Assembly (NCBI GenBank): GCA_964019055.1 | Contig: OZ025212.1 | Location: forward strand, 1,890,657-1,954,656 | DNA from: Anthopleura xanthogrammica | Taxonomy: Eukaryota > Cnidaria > Anthozoa > Actiniaria > Actiniidae | Length of the DNA: 64,000 nucleotides | Direction of reading: 5' to 3' | Shown here: piece after piece, positions 1 to 13,400 of the stretch | How the letters are laid out: each line of letters starts with the position of its first letter | How positions within the stretch are numbered: position 1 is the stretch's first letter | Notes under the pieces: generated by a model | Database searches by the model: none | What the model was told of the DNA's origin: nothing | The model's input: only the letters and a program-made list of their open reading frames with translations | Translations under genes and position numbers: made by a program

Positions 1-967
1 GTCTAAAGCATTGCCCTTGAAAACTTTGTGTTTTTCAGTCAGGGATAAATGTAACAGTTCAAAACTACATGCAGATTTTTTTGGATAGTTTGAAGCAATA
101 TTTGGCATAAAAATAAAATCTCTAGAATGAGCCGATCTCTTAAAAATGCTCTCTTTCCCAATGTTTGCCCCCTGGAACACCACATGGCTAATTTATATTA
201 CAATATGAAAACCATCATGTCATCTATCATTAGACAAAATGATTACCTGATTCTTTACTAATACTGTAGCTTCCTTCGTGGGTATTCTTAATGGAATAGA
301 GGCTTAATTATAATGGTAGTTAAATCTAGATAATAGGATTGCAAGACATTGTGTATGGAGTCTGTATCTCGGTATGTCTGGTGTAATGGACCTGATACTC
401 AGGTTTCTGTTGGCTATACTTTAGTCACCAACATAAATACACCTGTTTCAAAAAAACATTGTCAGTCGGAGATCTGATCATGAAATCTGAGACTGCAGTC
501 ATCGCTCAAAGGTGATGGCATATTTAGATATAAACTTATTGGGAACTACTAAATAAGAAGATAAAATAATTAGCACTTTCCTTCATGTTTAAATCCACAG
601 CCGACAGCCCACAATTCATTTCGGTGTCAGATTTCAGATATCTGAGCGGCAATTTTTTTTGAAATAGGTGTACCCCATCACAACTGTTTAACAATGTAGG
701 CATGAATCACTGTATAGCTGTCACAAATGAACAAATTAATTTGAATTAATGTTGATTAATATATTTATATTTATTATTTTCAAATATTTACTTGTTAATA
801 TAGTAACAGAGTCTTATATTTTCGTTAATCTTACCAGGAATGACAAACAAATCACATGTTCCAAGACATGGCAACATGCAGGCATAGTAAATGACTTGCA
901 AAGCCATGACTTGATGGTGTGGATCTAAGGAAGGGTTACCTATTGTCTTCTTCCTGCCCAGGAATAG

Positions 968-1096
968 CCCCCTTGCGGCATATCAGAATACAGCCCAATT
1001 TGGAGGACAAAACAATAAGTTTCCAATTCTAAGGGGACTGAAATGTCTTTGTTTTGTCTCCAAATTGAGCAGCTTTGATGTCAAATGCAAGGGGTC
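968..1096. repeat. fold-back element, GACCCCTTGC family, copy 1
   Basis: The ends are inverted copies beginning near CCCCTTGC and ending near GCAAGGGG. Internal arms read CAATTTGGAGGACAAAACAA and its near reverse complement. The same element recurs at 2208-2339, 18731-18856, 30214-30317 and 40353-40485. It carries no coding capacity, so it is best read as a non-autonomous MITE-like element. Confidence 0.7.
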
Positions 1097-1647
1097 ACCT
1101 TACCCTAATTCGCTTGAGTTACCACAAAACAGTGACTCCAAGTCAAGGTTGAATTTGATAAATACAGTGAATGTATGAACACATCGAGTCCAACCTCAGC
1201 TTGAAACCAGTATCTCATGGTCGCTCAAGCAAATTAAGGTCTGTTGCTTTAAAATGCAAGACTTGGCATCTCAGGGTCATACAAATATGATGCATTTTCC
1301 TGATGAACATATGGCCCTGGACACCCATTTAGAAAACCTCAGCAGTTGTTTCAGGGTGACTTCACCCCCCCCCCCCCCCCCCCCCAAAACACCCACGCCC
1401 TAGATCCACCCCTGTGTGTTTCCACAAGTGAATATTCACCGTCTTCATGACATGTACAAAGAAAAACTGACTTGAACGAAAAAGGAAAAGCGACATAACT
1501 TATTCTATTTTTAAGTCATAATTTAATAACGCACTAGAAATATGTGTTGTAATGGGTATATCTTTATGCAGCAAGTACGTAACCTATAAAATGGAATATT
1601 ATTACATTTGCTGGTAACAAATCAATTACCTAAGTATTTAAGTAAAG

Positions 1648-1736
1648 GTTATATACCTTATACCAAGGTGGATATGAGATATATCATCCCAGGGGTTGAT
1701 ATATCTCATATCCACCAAGGTATAATGTATATAACC
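1648..1736. repeat. 89-bp near-perfect palindrome
   Basis: Two arms of about 40 bases (starting GGTTATATAC and ending GTATATAACC) are inverted copies with only a few mismatches, separated by a loop of roughly ten bases around 1688-1697. It could be a miniature transposable element end-to-end or a cruciform-forming site. No second copy was seen in the window. Confidence 0.75.
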
Positions 1737-2207
1737 GCCTTATATCATCATTAGGGAAGTTTCTTAAGCACGGGGTTGATAACTAGATTACAACCTCCTC
1801 ATGTGACATAAGGCTTTGTCATTCATGTACCAACCAGAGATGGATTGGCTGGTAAAACAAAGTAACTTAATGTGAAGAGCTTTAGTGAAAATGGTTGACA
1901 TATTAATATCACAATGGCTTTTGCTAGTAAACATGAAGTATCACTATACTGTTCAGTCTTCTTGAGCCTGCTAATCTTGATATGTTACCAGTAAATAACA
2001 AATAATAGCATGCTTGAAGGTAGTATCTATTACTGCCGACAAAAAAAGAAATACTAAGTCATACGTTTACTCATAGCAGTTCTGGACTTGCATCCACCTC
2101 AAATATTATTTTTGAAATATTGACAGAGGAAAACAGAGACAATTGAACATCCAATTATTTTGGTTAGAGACCATGAGGAATATATTATGTTCAGTCAGGA
2201 GGCATTA

Positions 2208-2339
2208 AACCCCTTGCAGAACATAGGAATGCAGCTCAATTTTGAGGACAAAACAATAAATTCCAATTCTCAGAAGATTGAAATTATTTTGTTTTGTCCA
2301 CGAAATTGAGCTGCTTTGACCTCACGTGAAAGGGGTCTA
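2208..2339. repeat. fold-back element, GACCCCTTGC family, copy 2
   Basis: Same terminal CCCCTTGC / GCAAGGGG-like ends and the same GAGGACAAAACAATAA core as the element at 968-1096, with independent substitutions. Intergenic. Confidence 0.65.
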
Positions 2340-2752
2340 TTGTGAGAGTGGCTCTGTGATCCCCTGATGAGGGCAGGTTTATAGTGTTTTTCATGTTTCT
2401 GTGCCAGACTCTAAGTGAGAATACTACAGATGCAACACATTGTTGACGTCTTTTGCTTCCGTCCATCAAATTTACAACAGTCGGTCTTTTGATTGACAGA
2501 AGCATTGACAGGCCTCCAAAGCTAACAAGGGCGTAGCGAAACATGAAACATGCTGTAATACCTGTTTTAGGATGACATCAGGTGTAAAGTGTGATCCCAG
2601 GGATCACTATTAGATACAAGATTCTAATCTAGACAGGATTGTATTGTGTTGTTCGTAATTTTGTTCTCATGACTGTTGTAGAACTTAATGTTGAAATAAT
2701 GATAAAATAAACAATGCAAGACCAGACTTATGACTGTTCTGTTCTCATCTCA

Positions 2753-2967
2753 GTAGTCTGCTTCACAGTTCCTTGCATCATCTTGAAAGGTAGCTTGGCC
2801 TTTGCATCGAAGCGAGATGAATGGTGAGCTTGCAATGATGAAGATGTGAATAATTGTCCAAGATGTTAAAAAGGTATCTATCATTGTAAGCTCACCTCAT
2901 GTCTCGCTTCAATGCAAAGGCACAGCTACCATTCAAGATGGTGCAGAGAACTGTGAAGGGGACTATG
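2753..2967. repeat. fold-back element, AGTCCCCTTCACAG family, full copy
   Basis: Long inverted arms of about 90 bases carry CATCTTGAAAGGTAGC on the left and GCTACCATTCAAGATGG on the right, ending GTGAAGGGGACTAT. The centre reads AATAATTGTCCAAGATGTTAA. Related full or half copies lie at 8722, 19625, 22018, 27367, 27948 and 44029. Confidence 0.75.
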
Positions 2968-2988
2968 ACACTGCACTTCTAAGCAAAA

Positions 2989-3268
2989 AGGCTGGCACAC
3001 AATAGGCATCAAGTTGCTGCAACACGATGTAGGGGAAAATACCTCCCATGCATACACACGATGCGACAATGCCACTTTCACTCACTTGACACTGCAACAG
3101 GTCACATGAATTCAAACCAGTTTGAATTCATGCGACATGTTGAAGGAACAAAATTCTGTGGGGACAAGATTTTCCACAGAAATTCCACAGTACACACAAG
3201 GGGAATTGTCACAGCAATGTCTCCCCATATCATGTTGCAGCAACTTGACGCCTAGTGTGTGCCGGCCT
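2989..3268. repeat. inverted-repeat element with GGCTGGCACACA ends
   Basis: The left end reads GGCTGGCACACAATAGGC and the right end GCCTAGTGTGTGCCGGCC. Both ends continue inward into matching arms around AAGTTGCTGCAACA. The two short overlapping open frames inside are by-products of the inverted repeat. Confidence 0.65.
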
Positions 3269-4463
3269 AAATGGACACCAACAAAAAGAGGATCAGAAAA
3301 TTGAAATCTTTATTAGTCATGAGTAACATTATGGTATGCATGCAATGAAACCATGATAATTGTGTTCCCAAAGAATACTAACACCGTAGCAGTAGCTATA
3401 GCTTATATTATGAGGAGCGCCTCATCGATCCTTTGTACCAGAGACTAATCCAGCCTTGCCTGAGATCATCCCTTTCCTGTTTCTCTTTAAAGGGATAAGA
3501 AAAGCTTGCAGCACAATGGCTTTCCCTCACTGAGAACCAATCAAAATCCATGAAAACACATTTTCCCTTAGATACTATAGGGCTTTTTTAAAGCCTTTTT
3601 ATCAGACTTTTAGCTACTAAGTTGTCCTAAAATTCTTTGAGTCTTTCAATATAGTTCAAATCAGCTTTTTGATAAAATGCAAACAAACTAGTCTTAAAAT
3701 AAATAGTTTAAAAGAACTAAAATAATTCTTGAATGATGAGCCAGCAGTTAATGAAGCGTAGAGTTGAAGGTATAGTAGTATAGAAGGTATAGTATGAATC
3801 CCCTGACGTCTGGCTTGTACTATTACTGTACGATAGTAGGTGCTATGAGGCTATGTCTTGATAAAAGCACCAGGAGGAATACTTCCTTGATTCTACGAGC
3901 AAAAACAATCAAATCTTTAATTTTATTATTGATTATGACCAAAGATTAAAACCACCAAAGCCTCAAATCGGTTGTTGAGTGTGTGCTTGAGGCAAAAACA
4001 GCAGCGAATGGAAAGATTTTTAAACTGCTTTATCAGACGCCTATAGGTTTCCTTTCTCTAGTGGAATCTGATAACAAGTACATTCAATTTTATCTTTACA
4101 CCTTTGAAAGGATCTTAGCCGGTTAATTCTCTTCGTTTTAATGAAAAATACATTATTATAATCGTTTCGCACTACAGTATAACCTATGTACCATTCGAGC
4201 CATTTTATTCGCGTCGATTTTTCCTGGGATCTTTGAAGGAGATTTCTTGCCATTTTGCTAGGTCGTGGGTCGTGAAAGGAAGATTCTGTTGTCATTTACT
4301 CTTTTTTATCATATCGTTTCGCCAAAATACTTTAAAGTAACACTATAATACCCTTAATGTGTCGTGGAGTGTAATATTTTCGCGCCCTCAAGGGATTTCC
4401 AAGTGCATCGTTTCCCGCCACTCGTGTCATTCAGTACAAAGATCAGTTTCGTTGATTAAAAAA

Positions 4464-7400
4464 TCAGTGTTTCTGCTTCGCTAAAAATGCTTTTAAAAAT
4501 ATAACGTGTGGTGTTTTTCTTACATTCAATGAAGTAAAACGCTCAGCAGACTTTTGGTAATCCCAGCCATTGTCAGCGAGACACCTGAAATACACATTAA
4601 GAACAAATTAAGGCGCGGATAAACGGTGCAACATTGCGCGCAATATTCTTGGCAATGTTGCTGAAGTGAGGGTCGTTTTCTACTTCAGCGACATTGCGTG
4701 CAACAAATTGCGACGTGTAACATGGCTCACCACATCGATTGCCTGCAACATTACAGAAAGAAATAACAAAGAAGTTCCTTCCAATTTCAAAGCTGTGAGT
4801 CCACGGGTCGTGTCGCTAGTTCAAGCCCTGCAGATGCCACATGTGAATTGAGTTTGTTTGATGTGTTGCTCTCTCCCCTGCTAGTTTTTTTCCGGTTTTC
4901 CTCCCTCCATAAAAATCAACATGTGAGTCGAGAGTGTGTGTATAAAATAGTAAATGTAGTGGTAGTGAGTGTGAGTGAAAGCAGGCCCACATCAGCGAAA
5001 GCTGCCAAAATAATCAGCCTGCTCTAACAAATAAAATGATTAGATTATTACAGAGAGTTGACTTACTTTTTAGACCATTCAGCATTCATTCTTGATTCCC
5101 TGCTAAACTGTGCTATCATTTGTTGTTGCTGCGTGAAAAATAAACGTGATTTAGAAGAAGCGAAGCGCTCGTAAAACAAAGATGTCCTTTGTGACCTGAC
5201 AAACTTTATCTGGTGTTAGTATAGGTGGGATCCTATACCTCTGGTATTAAGGCACTGTTACACTGTGCAATTTTCTCAGCGACTTTCTCGCAACGGCAAG
5301 TTGCTGTCCTGCAATTTTTTTTGTTGCGTTGCACGAAATAGAACTCAATTCTACTTTTCGCAACGGACTGCAGCAACTGGCAACGCCACTGCACAGTGTA
5401 TCACCCCTCCAGCAACTTTTCTCGCAATTTTGAGGCATATTTTTTAAGTCATTGCAAGTTGCTGAAATCACGTTGCAGTGTAACACCTCACCTCGGCAAC
5501 CTGCAATGCTTCATTTTCAAGCATCGAGAGACAAGTTGCTGAGAAAATTGCACAGTGTAAGAGAGCCTAGTGTTGATAATGTGGATAGTACTACACATAC
5601 CTCTGGTGTTAGTCCAGATGGGATAGGTAAAGTGTTTAGTGAAGTAGAAGGTAATAGAGTTGGTACAGTTGGTACGACAGAGGGAACTTGTAACGTTGGA
5701 GGTGCTGTAACTGATTCTTGCTGTTTTTTGAATGCCTTTGAATAAAAGAATTTAAAGCTGATTAAACACATGAAATTATATTCACTGCTATTTGAATAGT
5801 AAATAAGACAACAAGTCATGAGGGAAGAATTGTCGTGAGCTGCCAAAAGCTTTGACATGACTTTAAGGCACGATTTCACAGACCAATTTTCTCTACAACT
5901 TGTCTCACGACGGCTTTGCCACACTGACAAGTTGCAAGAGGGTTTACACGGTGCAATGAACACGCAATCGTTGCCAAAAGTAGAAACGAATTCTACTTTT
6001 CACAACGATTACTGCAACTTGTCTGGCAACATTTTTCAAATTGCACTGTTGGTTACACGCTGCAAAGCTCCATGCAAATTGTGGTGCAACGTTGCGAGAC
6101 AAGTTGCAGAGAAAATTGCATTCTCCTGGACCCAGAAAGATTAGCCCCCTCCTACTCAAAACTATGCTCCGTGGTCTCTAAAGCAATGGTTCATCTCACC
6201 TGAATTTGTTGTAACGAAGGGCTTCTTACATGTAGTTCATCATTGACTATTTTCAACCTGTCAAGAAATATCACTAATATCATTTTCAACATCAATATCA
6301 AAATTCATTGTTGCAATCGACTGCGGCCAACTTTTATGGATTTTGTTGTCTTCAAAGTTCGTTGTTTGGTTATCAAGACCCAAAAATGTCCAAAACCTTT
6401 TTCGGCCCAGCCAGACTATCCCAGGCACTGAATTCAGCTGAGATGTCGTGACCATGTGCATCATAGCGATGCTACATGTGAAGATACACTTTGCTGCGCA
6501 AAATATACAACCATTCTTGAGTTCTTGGAAAGTTTTGTCTTTGATAGGTGACTCAACAATAATATTACTATTTTTTCTCAAGAGTGCTTTTACATTTCAC
6601 GCCGCCAAGCATGTTTTCACATGTAGCCTCACTATGATGTACTTGGGCACAACATCTCGGAAATGGGCTATTTTCCAAGTTCAGGGATCGAGGGCAAAAT
6701 TTCAGATGTAAAAGGTAAGTATACTACTGCTACGCCTCCCTTGATTATCTAGATATATAGATCTAAAACTTATAGAAGTAAAAGATAACATCTGTAAGTA
6801 AAAAGTATACACTTACGACTTTCCACCAGCTGTAGGAAGTGCTACAAAAACTCTTGTGAATGATCTCATTGTGTTGTTTGCTAAAAGAAGAAGTTTATTA
6901 TAATGTTGAGGCAATGAATGAACTGCGTAGCATTCACTTGATTGAGGAATACTATGCAAACTAACCTTCCATGAAAAATCCTCGAATGGAAAAATGAAGA
7001 CAAGTTGGCTGAAATAATAATTATAAGAGAAGTCATGAGGCATGTTAGACTAGAACATAAAATTATAGACATATGATAAGCAATATACAATATTCATGTC
7101 CGATCTGTATGAGCTGCTCATTCTGTATTCCTGGGGTGCAACCACATGACTCAAAATCCCTTGAGATATAAATGACAATGAAACAGCCGCCATCTTAGTT
7201 GATATGACAAGAGAATTTTAATGAGGAGTGCTTTGCATAGTCAACCCACATTGCGGCTAGTTACCAATAATATATAACTTACGATAGCCAAGCTAACATC
7301 CACAACAAAAGAAGATAGCTCATGGGTGGTTGGTGGTAGTTCATTCAACATGGCCACAACTGATAGACGATTATTTTTAATCAGTGATGCTCTGAAATCT

Positions 7401-10400
7401 GAAAACAAAAAAAGATTAAAGAAAAATGAATAACACTATATATTAATAAGATTAATTTTGCTTTTCATATCTTCCTTCCACAAATTAAATTAGTGACAAC
7501 TCATTTTTTATGATATAAAAATTGAAATTGAAATTCCCGTCAAACTAACTGGCAGATACAGGGGGTCCAGAGGGTCAGGCCCAGATGCAAAGAGCATCTG
7601 AAAAGTAGGCAGAGAAACAATAAACAAGAAATCAATAATACCTTGCTCCTTTCTTCTGATCATATTTCTGCTGTTTTTCATGTATTCACCTAACGAAGGT
7701 CCTCTGCAGAGAGGGAAGGAAAAATGAATTTGAAATCAATTTCAGATTATAGTCATAATCAGTCATAAAGACTGTGTTGTGTTGCAAAAGAAATGTGTCC
7801 ACATCTGTGATGTACATTGCATGTGACGTCAAAAAGTAACCCATACCAAGATACGAAGCAACATCATGTGGTTGATGCTGGAGATACTGTAGACTCACTG
7901 TCCAGTTTTCTCCAATGCAAGTATTAATCTCATACAGTTGAACCTCCACTAATGGCCACCTCCCCAAAACCGTCACCTCTACCCAATAGCCAGGACATTT
8001 TGTCCCAGTTACCAGTGACGTCATACATACACTGAAACCTCCCCACAATGGCCACCTCTCTACAACTGCCACAAACGTTTGTCCTGAGGATGGCCATCGT
8101 GTAGAGGTTCGACTGTATATGTGTGTCCAAATATTAATAAAGGGTATGATGAAAGAGATCATAATTATGAACATACCTTGGCCCTTTGTCTCTATTAACT
8201 GGTCCTGGGTTGACACTCATGGAAAAAATTGCCTGTAAAAAAAGGACGATTTATTTTCATCTATTTTTTCTAAATATGATTTAATTTCTACTATCACATG
8301 ACTTGACGTACCTGATCATGGTATGCCTCTAGAAGTGGCTGTCTGTCATTTGAATCATAGATCCTGAAATATCTGGAAAACAAACCCGAGAGGAAGTACA
8401 ACTGATAACAACAAATATAATTATCATGCACTAACATATACTATGTCACACAACAATTGTTGCATGCAATGTTGCTGAAGTAGAAAACAATCCTATTTCA
8501 GAAATGCCTGCAATATTGCACACAATGTTGCACTGTGTCTGCACCTTTAAAGCCCAAAAGTTGCCATCAGAACAATTCATTCGAATTTTTTTTAAATTGA
8601 TCAAAAAGTTAAAAGAATATTGTATTTTTTCCATACGCCCTTTGAGGGGTTCAAGGACAACTTCAACTTGCAATATTGTAACCTTTTAGACCTTATTTTA
8701 ACACCTTATTCATATGTCTCTATCATGGCTACCTTTCAAGATGCCACAGGGAACTGAGAAGGGGACTATTAAATGTCTCAAAACGAAGCAAGAAAATGTG
8801 GGTTACTGACATATAATTGATGAAAAGAATGGATGATGAGAGAAATGATTAGAAGAAGAAAATACAGCAACAACAAGAGCCTTGATAAGGGAGGCAAATG
8901 AAAAGAAGACATGAAGTAACCCAGCTACTTTCACTCATCTTCAGTGCAATGGTTCTCAAATAAATTTTGAGTGCCAGGGCAGTATGTGATTTGATAACTA
9001 GAGATGCACTCAACATGCCTCTGCCACAGGGTTTAAACAGTCAGACTGGGGTTCGGCACACATTTTTGGGTGCTACCCCTTTTCTTGTCATGACTGACCC
9101 ACCAAAACAACATTGCACATTTGCAAGTTAGCATACTATTTCTGCTCTTTGGTTGTTTTGTTCTAAATTTAAAATAGATATGGCTCATTTTCAAATACAC
9201 AAGCATCATCTTTTATAAATCTTGTCATTCATAATGATTCTGATGCAGCAATATGAGTGAATAGAAAACATGACATTGTCATGTTGCAGTGAAGTAGGAA
9301 GGAAGAGATTGAAAACTTGTGGAAAGTGAACAAAACAGATACAGCACCCACATTTTCCTCTTGTTTTGACCAGGGATTATTCCTAGTATATTTCCTTGGT
9401 TTGTAGGACCTTTAAATCAAGTATCATAGTTTGTTTTCACAGGTTAACAGTGCAAGTGGAAGTTGTTAAAATCTTTGAGGAGAACTTTGAAGAATATTCT
9501 ATCAGGATTCAGTCATTAGTATAAGCCATAACAGGCTTTATGAACTCAAATCACAACAAATTGTTCCTTGAACGTTTGGGCTTAAAACTGTGGTACCAGA
9601 CAACAATTTTGATGCAAAAAGAAAAAAATACCATACCACCATAACACATTAATATTGTAACTAAAATGAGAAAAAAATCCTTAGATATGCACACATGATA
9701 TCATCAGCATCGCAAACAGATGGCACACATCAAAAACAAATCATCACAACAGCACATGAACAATGCATTAGATCATGACACAAGACTGAGAGCTGGTATC
9801 AAAGCAATTCAGGCTCTGTTTTACTATTGTGAACCTATGAGTTACTGTTCACATTTCACTTGTAGCACTGGCATTGGATGCACATGTAATACATACTGCT
9901 CTAGGAAACCGAGAAGAAGTTTCTTGATCTCTGGATCAGCCAGATAACTCCCCTGTTAAAAAATTCAAAAGAAAAGGTTCTTAAAATCAGTGTGTTTTTA
10001 GGTTGGTAGGGTGTTGGTACGATGTAAGTGGGTGGGGCATTGGTAAGTTGGTAGGGTGTTGCATACTCTCTAAATACAAGTAAAGTTGTTGATCATTTTA
10101 ATTTTCATAATTAGCATCAGTCTTTTGGAACATCCTTCAGCAATATAAAAATTAATAGGGTCTAATCTAGATTTGGTGTGTTTACCATAAATTATTTGAA
10201 ATGTTTTGGCTGGAATGTCACATTTTTCAAAATGAATAACTAAGAGCAAGATAGGTTGAAAACTTTACCTGGACTTTTGGTAAAGCAGTGGTAATAGCCA
10301 AATCAAAACCAATGGGAGGAGCATGCTCAACACCATCCTGCCGAAAAAAAGAACAATACACAAGCTTTTAATATTGATCATTTTTGTTGTTATCATTAAA

Positions 10401-13400
10401 TGAGTCAAGACAAAGTTCTGTAGTCTGCCATACCAGATTCAAAACTTTTGGAAACCTGGTTCTAACGGCACTGAAAAATAAAAGCATATTATAAATAATT
10501 ATTCTCTCTCCTAAAATTGACTAAGAACATACCTCATGCTTATTTATCCAAACTAGTGCTACCTCATCACTGTTTTCACTGCTACGCACAAATTATTGAG
10601 ACAACAGTCGCAACATGGAAATCGGCAACACATTGCTGTCAATCAAGGTATGTAAAGGTACTGAACAATTTGTTTGATTGACAGCAGCGTATTGCCTGAT
10701 TTCCCTGTTGTGACTGTTGTCTTGATCAGCGCATAGCAATGAAAACAGTGGTATATAACACAGCACATCATGTCTGTACGCTAGGTTTTCAATCTCACAC
10801 GAAAATAACTGTTTGTACATTTCAATTGACTAACCTTATGTAGCTTGATTCTTTGCCGTCAAATTTATCACAAAATGGATTTCCGTTCAGAAAAAGGGTA
10901 ACTATTTCAGTAAGTCCTTTGAGTTTATCCAGCTCTTCAACATTCCTCATCTACAAATAAAATCAATTATCTTAGAACACAGAGAGCTGAAGTATTGTTT
11001 AATTTATGCAAGAAACATGTAAAATATGTGTCAAGAGGTAGCCAAAAAGTGATGGTAAAATGACAAAAAAAGTAGTTTTACAGTGCTTTTCATACTTCTA
11101 TGACCTACCATTTTCAGAGGTCTGACGTTTTGGCTTCCGTCAATCAAATTTACAATGGATCAATTCATTTTGATCAAAAGTGACAAAGAAATTCCAGCAT
11201 GAAAATGGCTGTCTTGTCAAAGGAATTTCTTAATCGATCGATCAGAATGAACTCGGCTGATTGTAAGTTTGGTTGACCATTGTATGTTTGAATCCAAAAT
11301 GAGACGTCTGGAGTTGGTTAGGTCACAGAAATATATATGAAAAAGTGCTATAATTCATGAACAGAACATGTTGGTTGTAATTTAGAATCAGTCACCATTC
11401 TATATTACCTGGTTGTTAGACAGCTTCAGGTGTTTTATATTTGGTGCGTAGGTAGGTAAGTCTTTCATTGTTTCAAGATTGTAGAGGCGATTATTACTCA
11501 TATCCAAACCTTCCATCTGGAATTATACAAGAATTAAAGCATTGAGTGATTTCAGAATAATATAGCCTTCTTCTTGAAATCTTGGTAGTCTTTTGTGATG
11601 CTCATCATGAGTCAGTGATCAGCTGCTATAATCTATAGATCATCAACTGGTTACAGGGGAGGATCCAGGATTTTGTTCAGGGAGGGGTGCAGGGTACAAA
11701 GTCAGCCCAGGGGGTGCAACCCTCAGAATCAAAGAAAGAAAACATGAAAGTAGAAGGACAAAGTTGCTCTGAGGTGGGGTGTGTGCACCCCTGCATCTTC
11801 CCTCCCCTGGATCCACCCCTGGGTTATATAGGTATTTATTAGTTAACTTACATTAGGGCAATTTTCACCAATAAGTTTCAGGATAGCATTAGCAAGATGG
11901 GCTCTATATAAACTTCCTTGTACGTTATTAGCTTTTAAAACTGTGTAAGAGAAAAGACAGGAATATAAATTATAATACAAAAAATTATGTAAATCACAAA
12001 AAAGATATATTCTTTTTCAAGTAAATATATATACCCTCATCATGAAAAAGATCAGATAAATCCATAGCTTTTGTTTCCATGTTGTAGCGATTGCTCAAAC
12101 ATTCCTGGTCACAAGAGAAAAATAATCAATAGGTCTGGACAGCAGAAAACTTATTTGATATTTTAAGAAACAAGAATACAATTTGGAAACTGCTGAAACA
12201 TGTTTTGTTTCAAAACTGTAGTCTGGTTTCTTAAGAAAGATAATCATAACAATAAAGTTAATGAAGAAATGTGGTCATTACAAATATGAGAATATTCATT
12301 ACTTTTAATGCTTGCTCAGTCTCAGCATTCCATTGTGAGCTATCAACACCGCCAAAGGCACCCCCTCCTCTACCACCACGATTTGTTATGAAGGGACGCT
12401 CACTTTGTCTAACTGTAAGGGTTAACTGAAAAAGACATGCAAAAAATAAGATTGAATCATAACCACCAATAAATATAAAAATTGGAACAATTTATTTGCA
12501 TCATAGTGCAAAAGGAGATAAGGAGATATGAGAGGTTATCCCTATTGAGCATCAAATGTCTCCTAAGGTCAAATTGGATTTCAGTAGTTCATTTTTGTGG
12601 AGGAACTAAAATGGGAAAATCCAGAGAAAACCCTCAAAGCACAGGAGAGAACCAACAAACAACTTTACTCATATACAACACTGAGCTTGCATGACTTAAA
12701 CCAGGGTTGTATAGCTGGGTTTCGCTTGACATCATTTCCTGTCTCGTGCAGAATGTTCCTCAGCTGAATCACAAGTTTTCAATAGAATTCTTTCTGGTTG
12801 ACAGCACATGGTGGTCAGTGTTTGACCACCATTTGGAGCAGATAATGAGATTCAAAGACTTTTATCAGCTGATTGAAACCCAGCTATTGGTGAGAGGCAA
12901 GTACTCTCACTGCTACACAACCAATGCTTCTGAACTACAATACCAATAATTGATATTAGATGCATGTACCACAAATATTTTTCCACAGTCTATTGTGGCA
13001 GAGAGTCTCAAGTTAATGGAGTCATTGTTTTTGCCGTACCTTGGAACCATCTTTGACAGTTATTTGATGACTGATTTTCTTTAGAGCATCTGCAGCACTG
13101 CTTCCCTCCACAAAGAACATTGCTGTTTCTCCTTTGTAATGGAACTATTCAACAAGAAAGAGCAAAGAAAAAAATAGTTTACCACTTTCTATGATACAGG
13201 ATCTTCTCTATGGATGTTTGTATTAGGAGACTAGTGGGCTTATTACCAGAGGGGCTTAAAATAACCAAGATTTTAAGGTTATAGACTCTGTAGGTAGTTC
13301 ACCCCTGGGATCACAGGTTTGATTCCTGACTGAGCCACAAATGATTTGATTTTGATACGCTGTGTTTTCCCTTGCCGCAAGGGTATTTCTCAACGTTCTC

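Larger units (their letters stand above)
1..4463. other. gene-free stretch downstream of NXF1
   Basis: No open frame here looks like protein, and no exon with good splice sites and family similarity was found on either strand. It contains several inverted-repeat elements (listed separately at 968, 1648, 2208, 2753 and 2989) and a poly-C run near 1366-1385. The NXF1 3' untranslated region must occupy its right end; TTTATT on the plus strand at 4204-4209 and 3922-3927 are possible poly(A) signals for the minus-strand gene, but neither is decisive. Confidence 0.6.

Noticed and set aside
5517..5963. 148-aa minus-strand open frame as an independent gene
   Set aside because: Its central part is a true NXF1 exon (5601-5735); the rest is intron and an inverted-repeat element.
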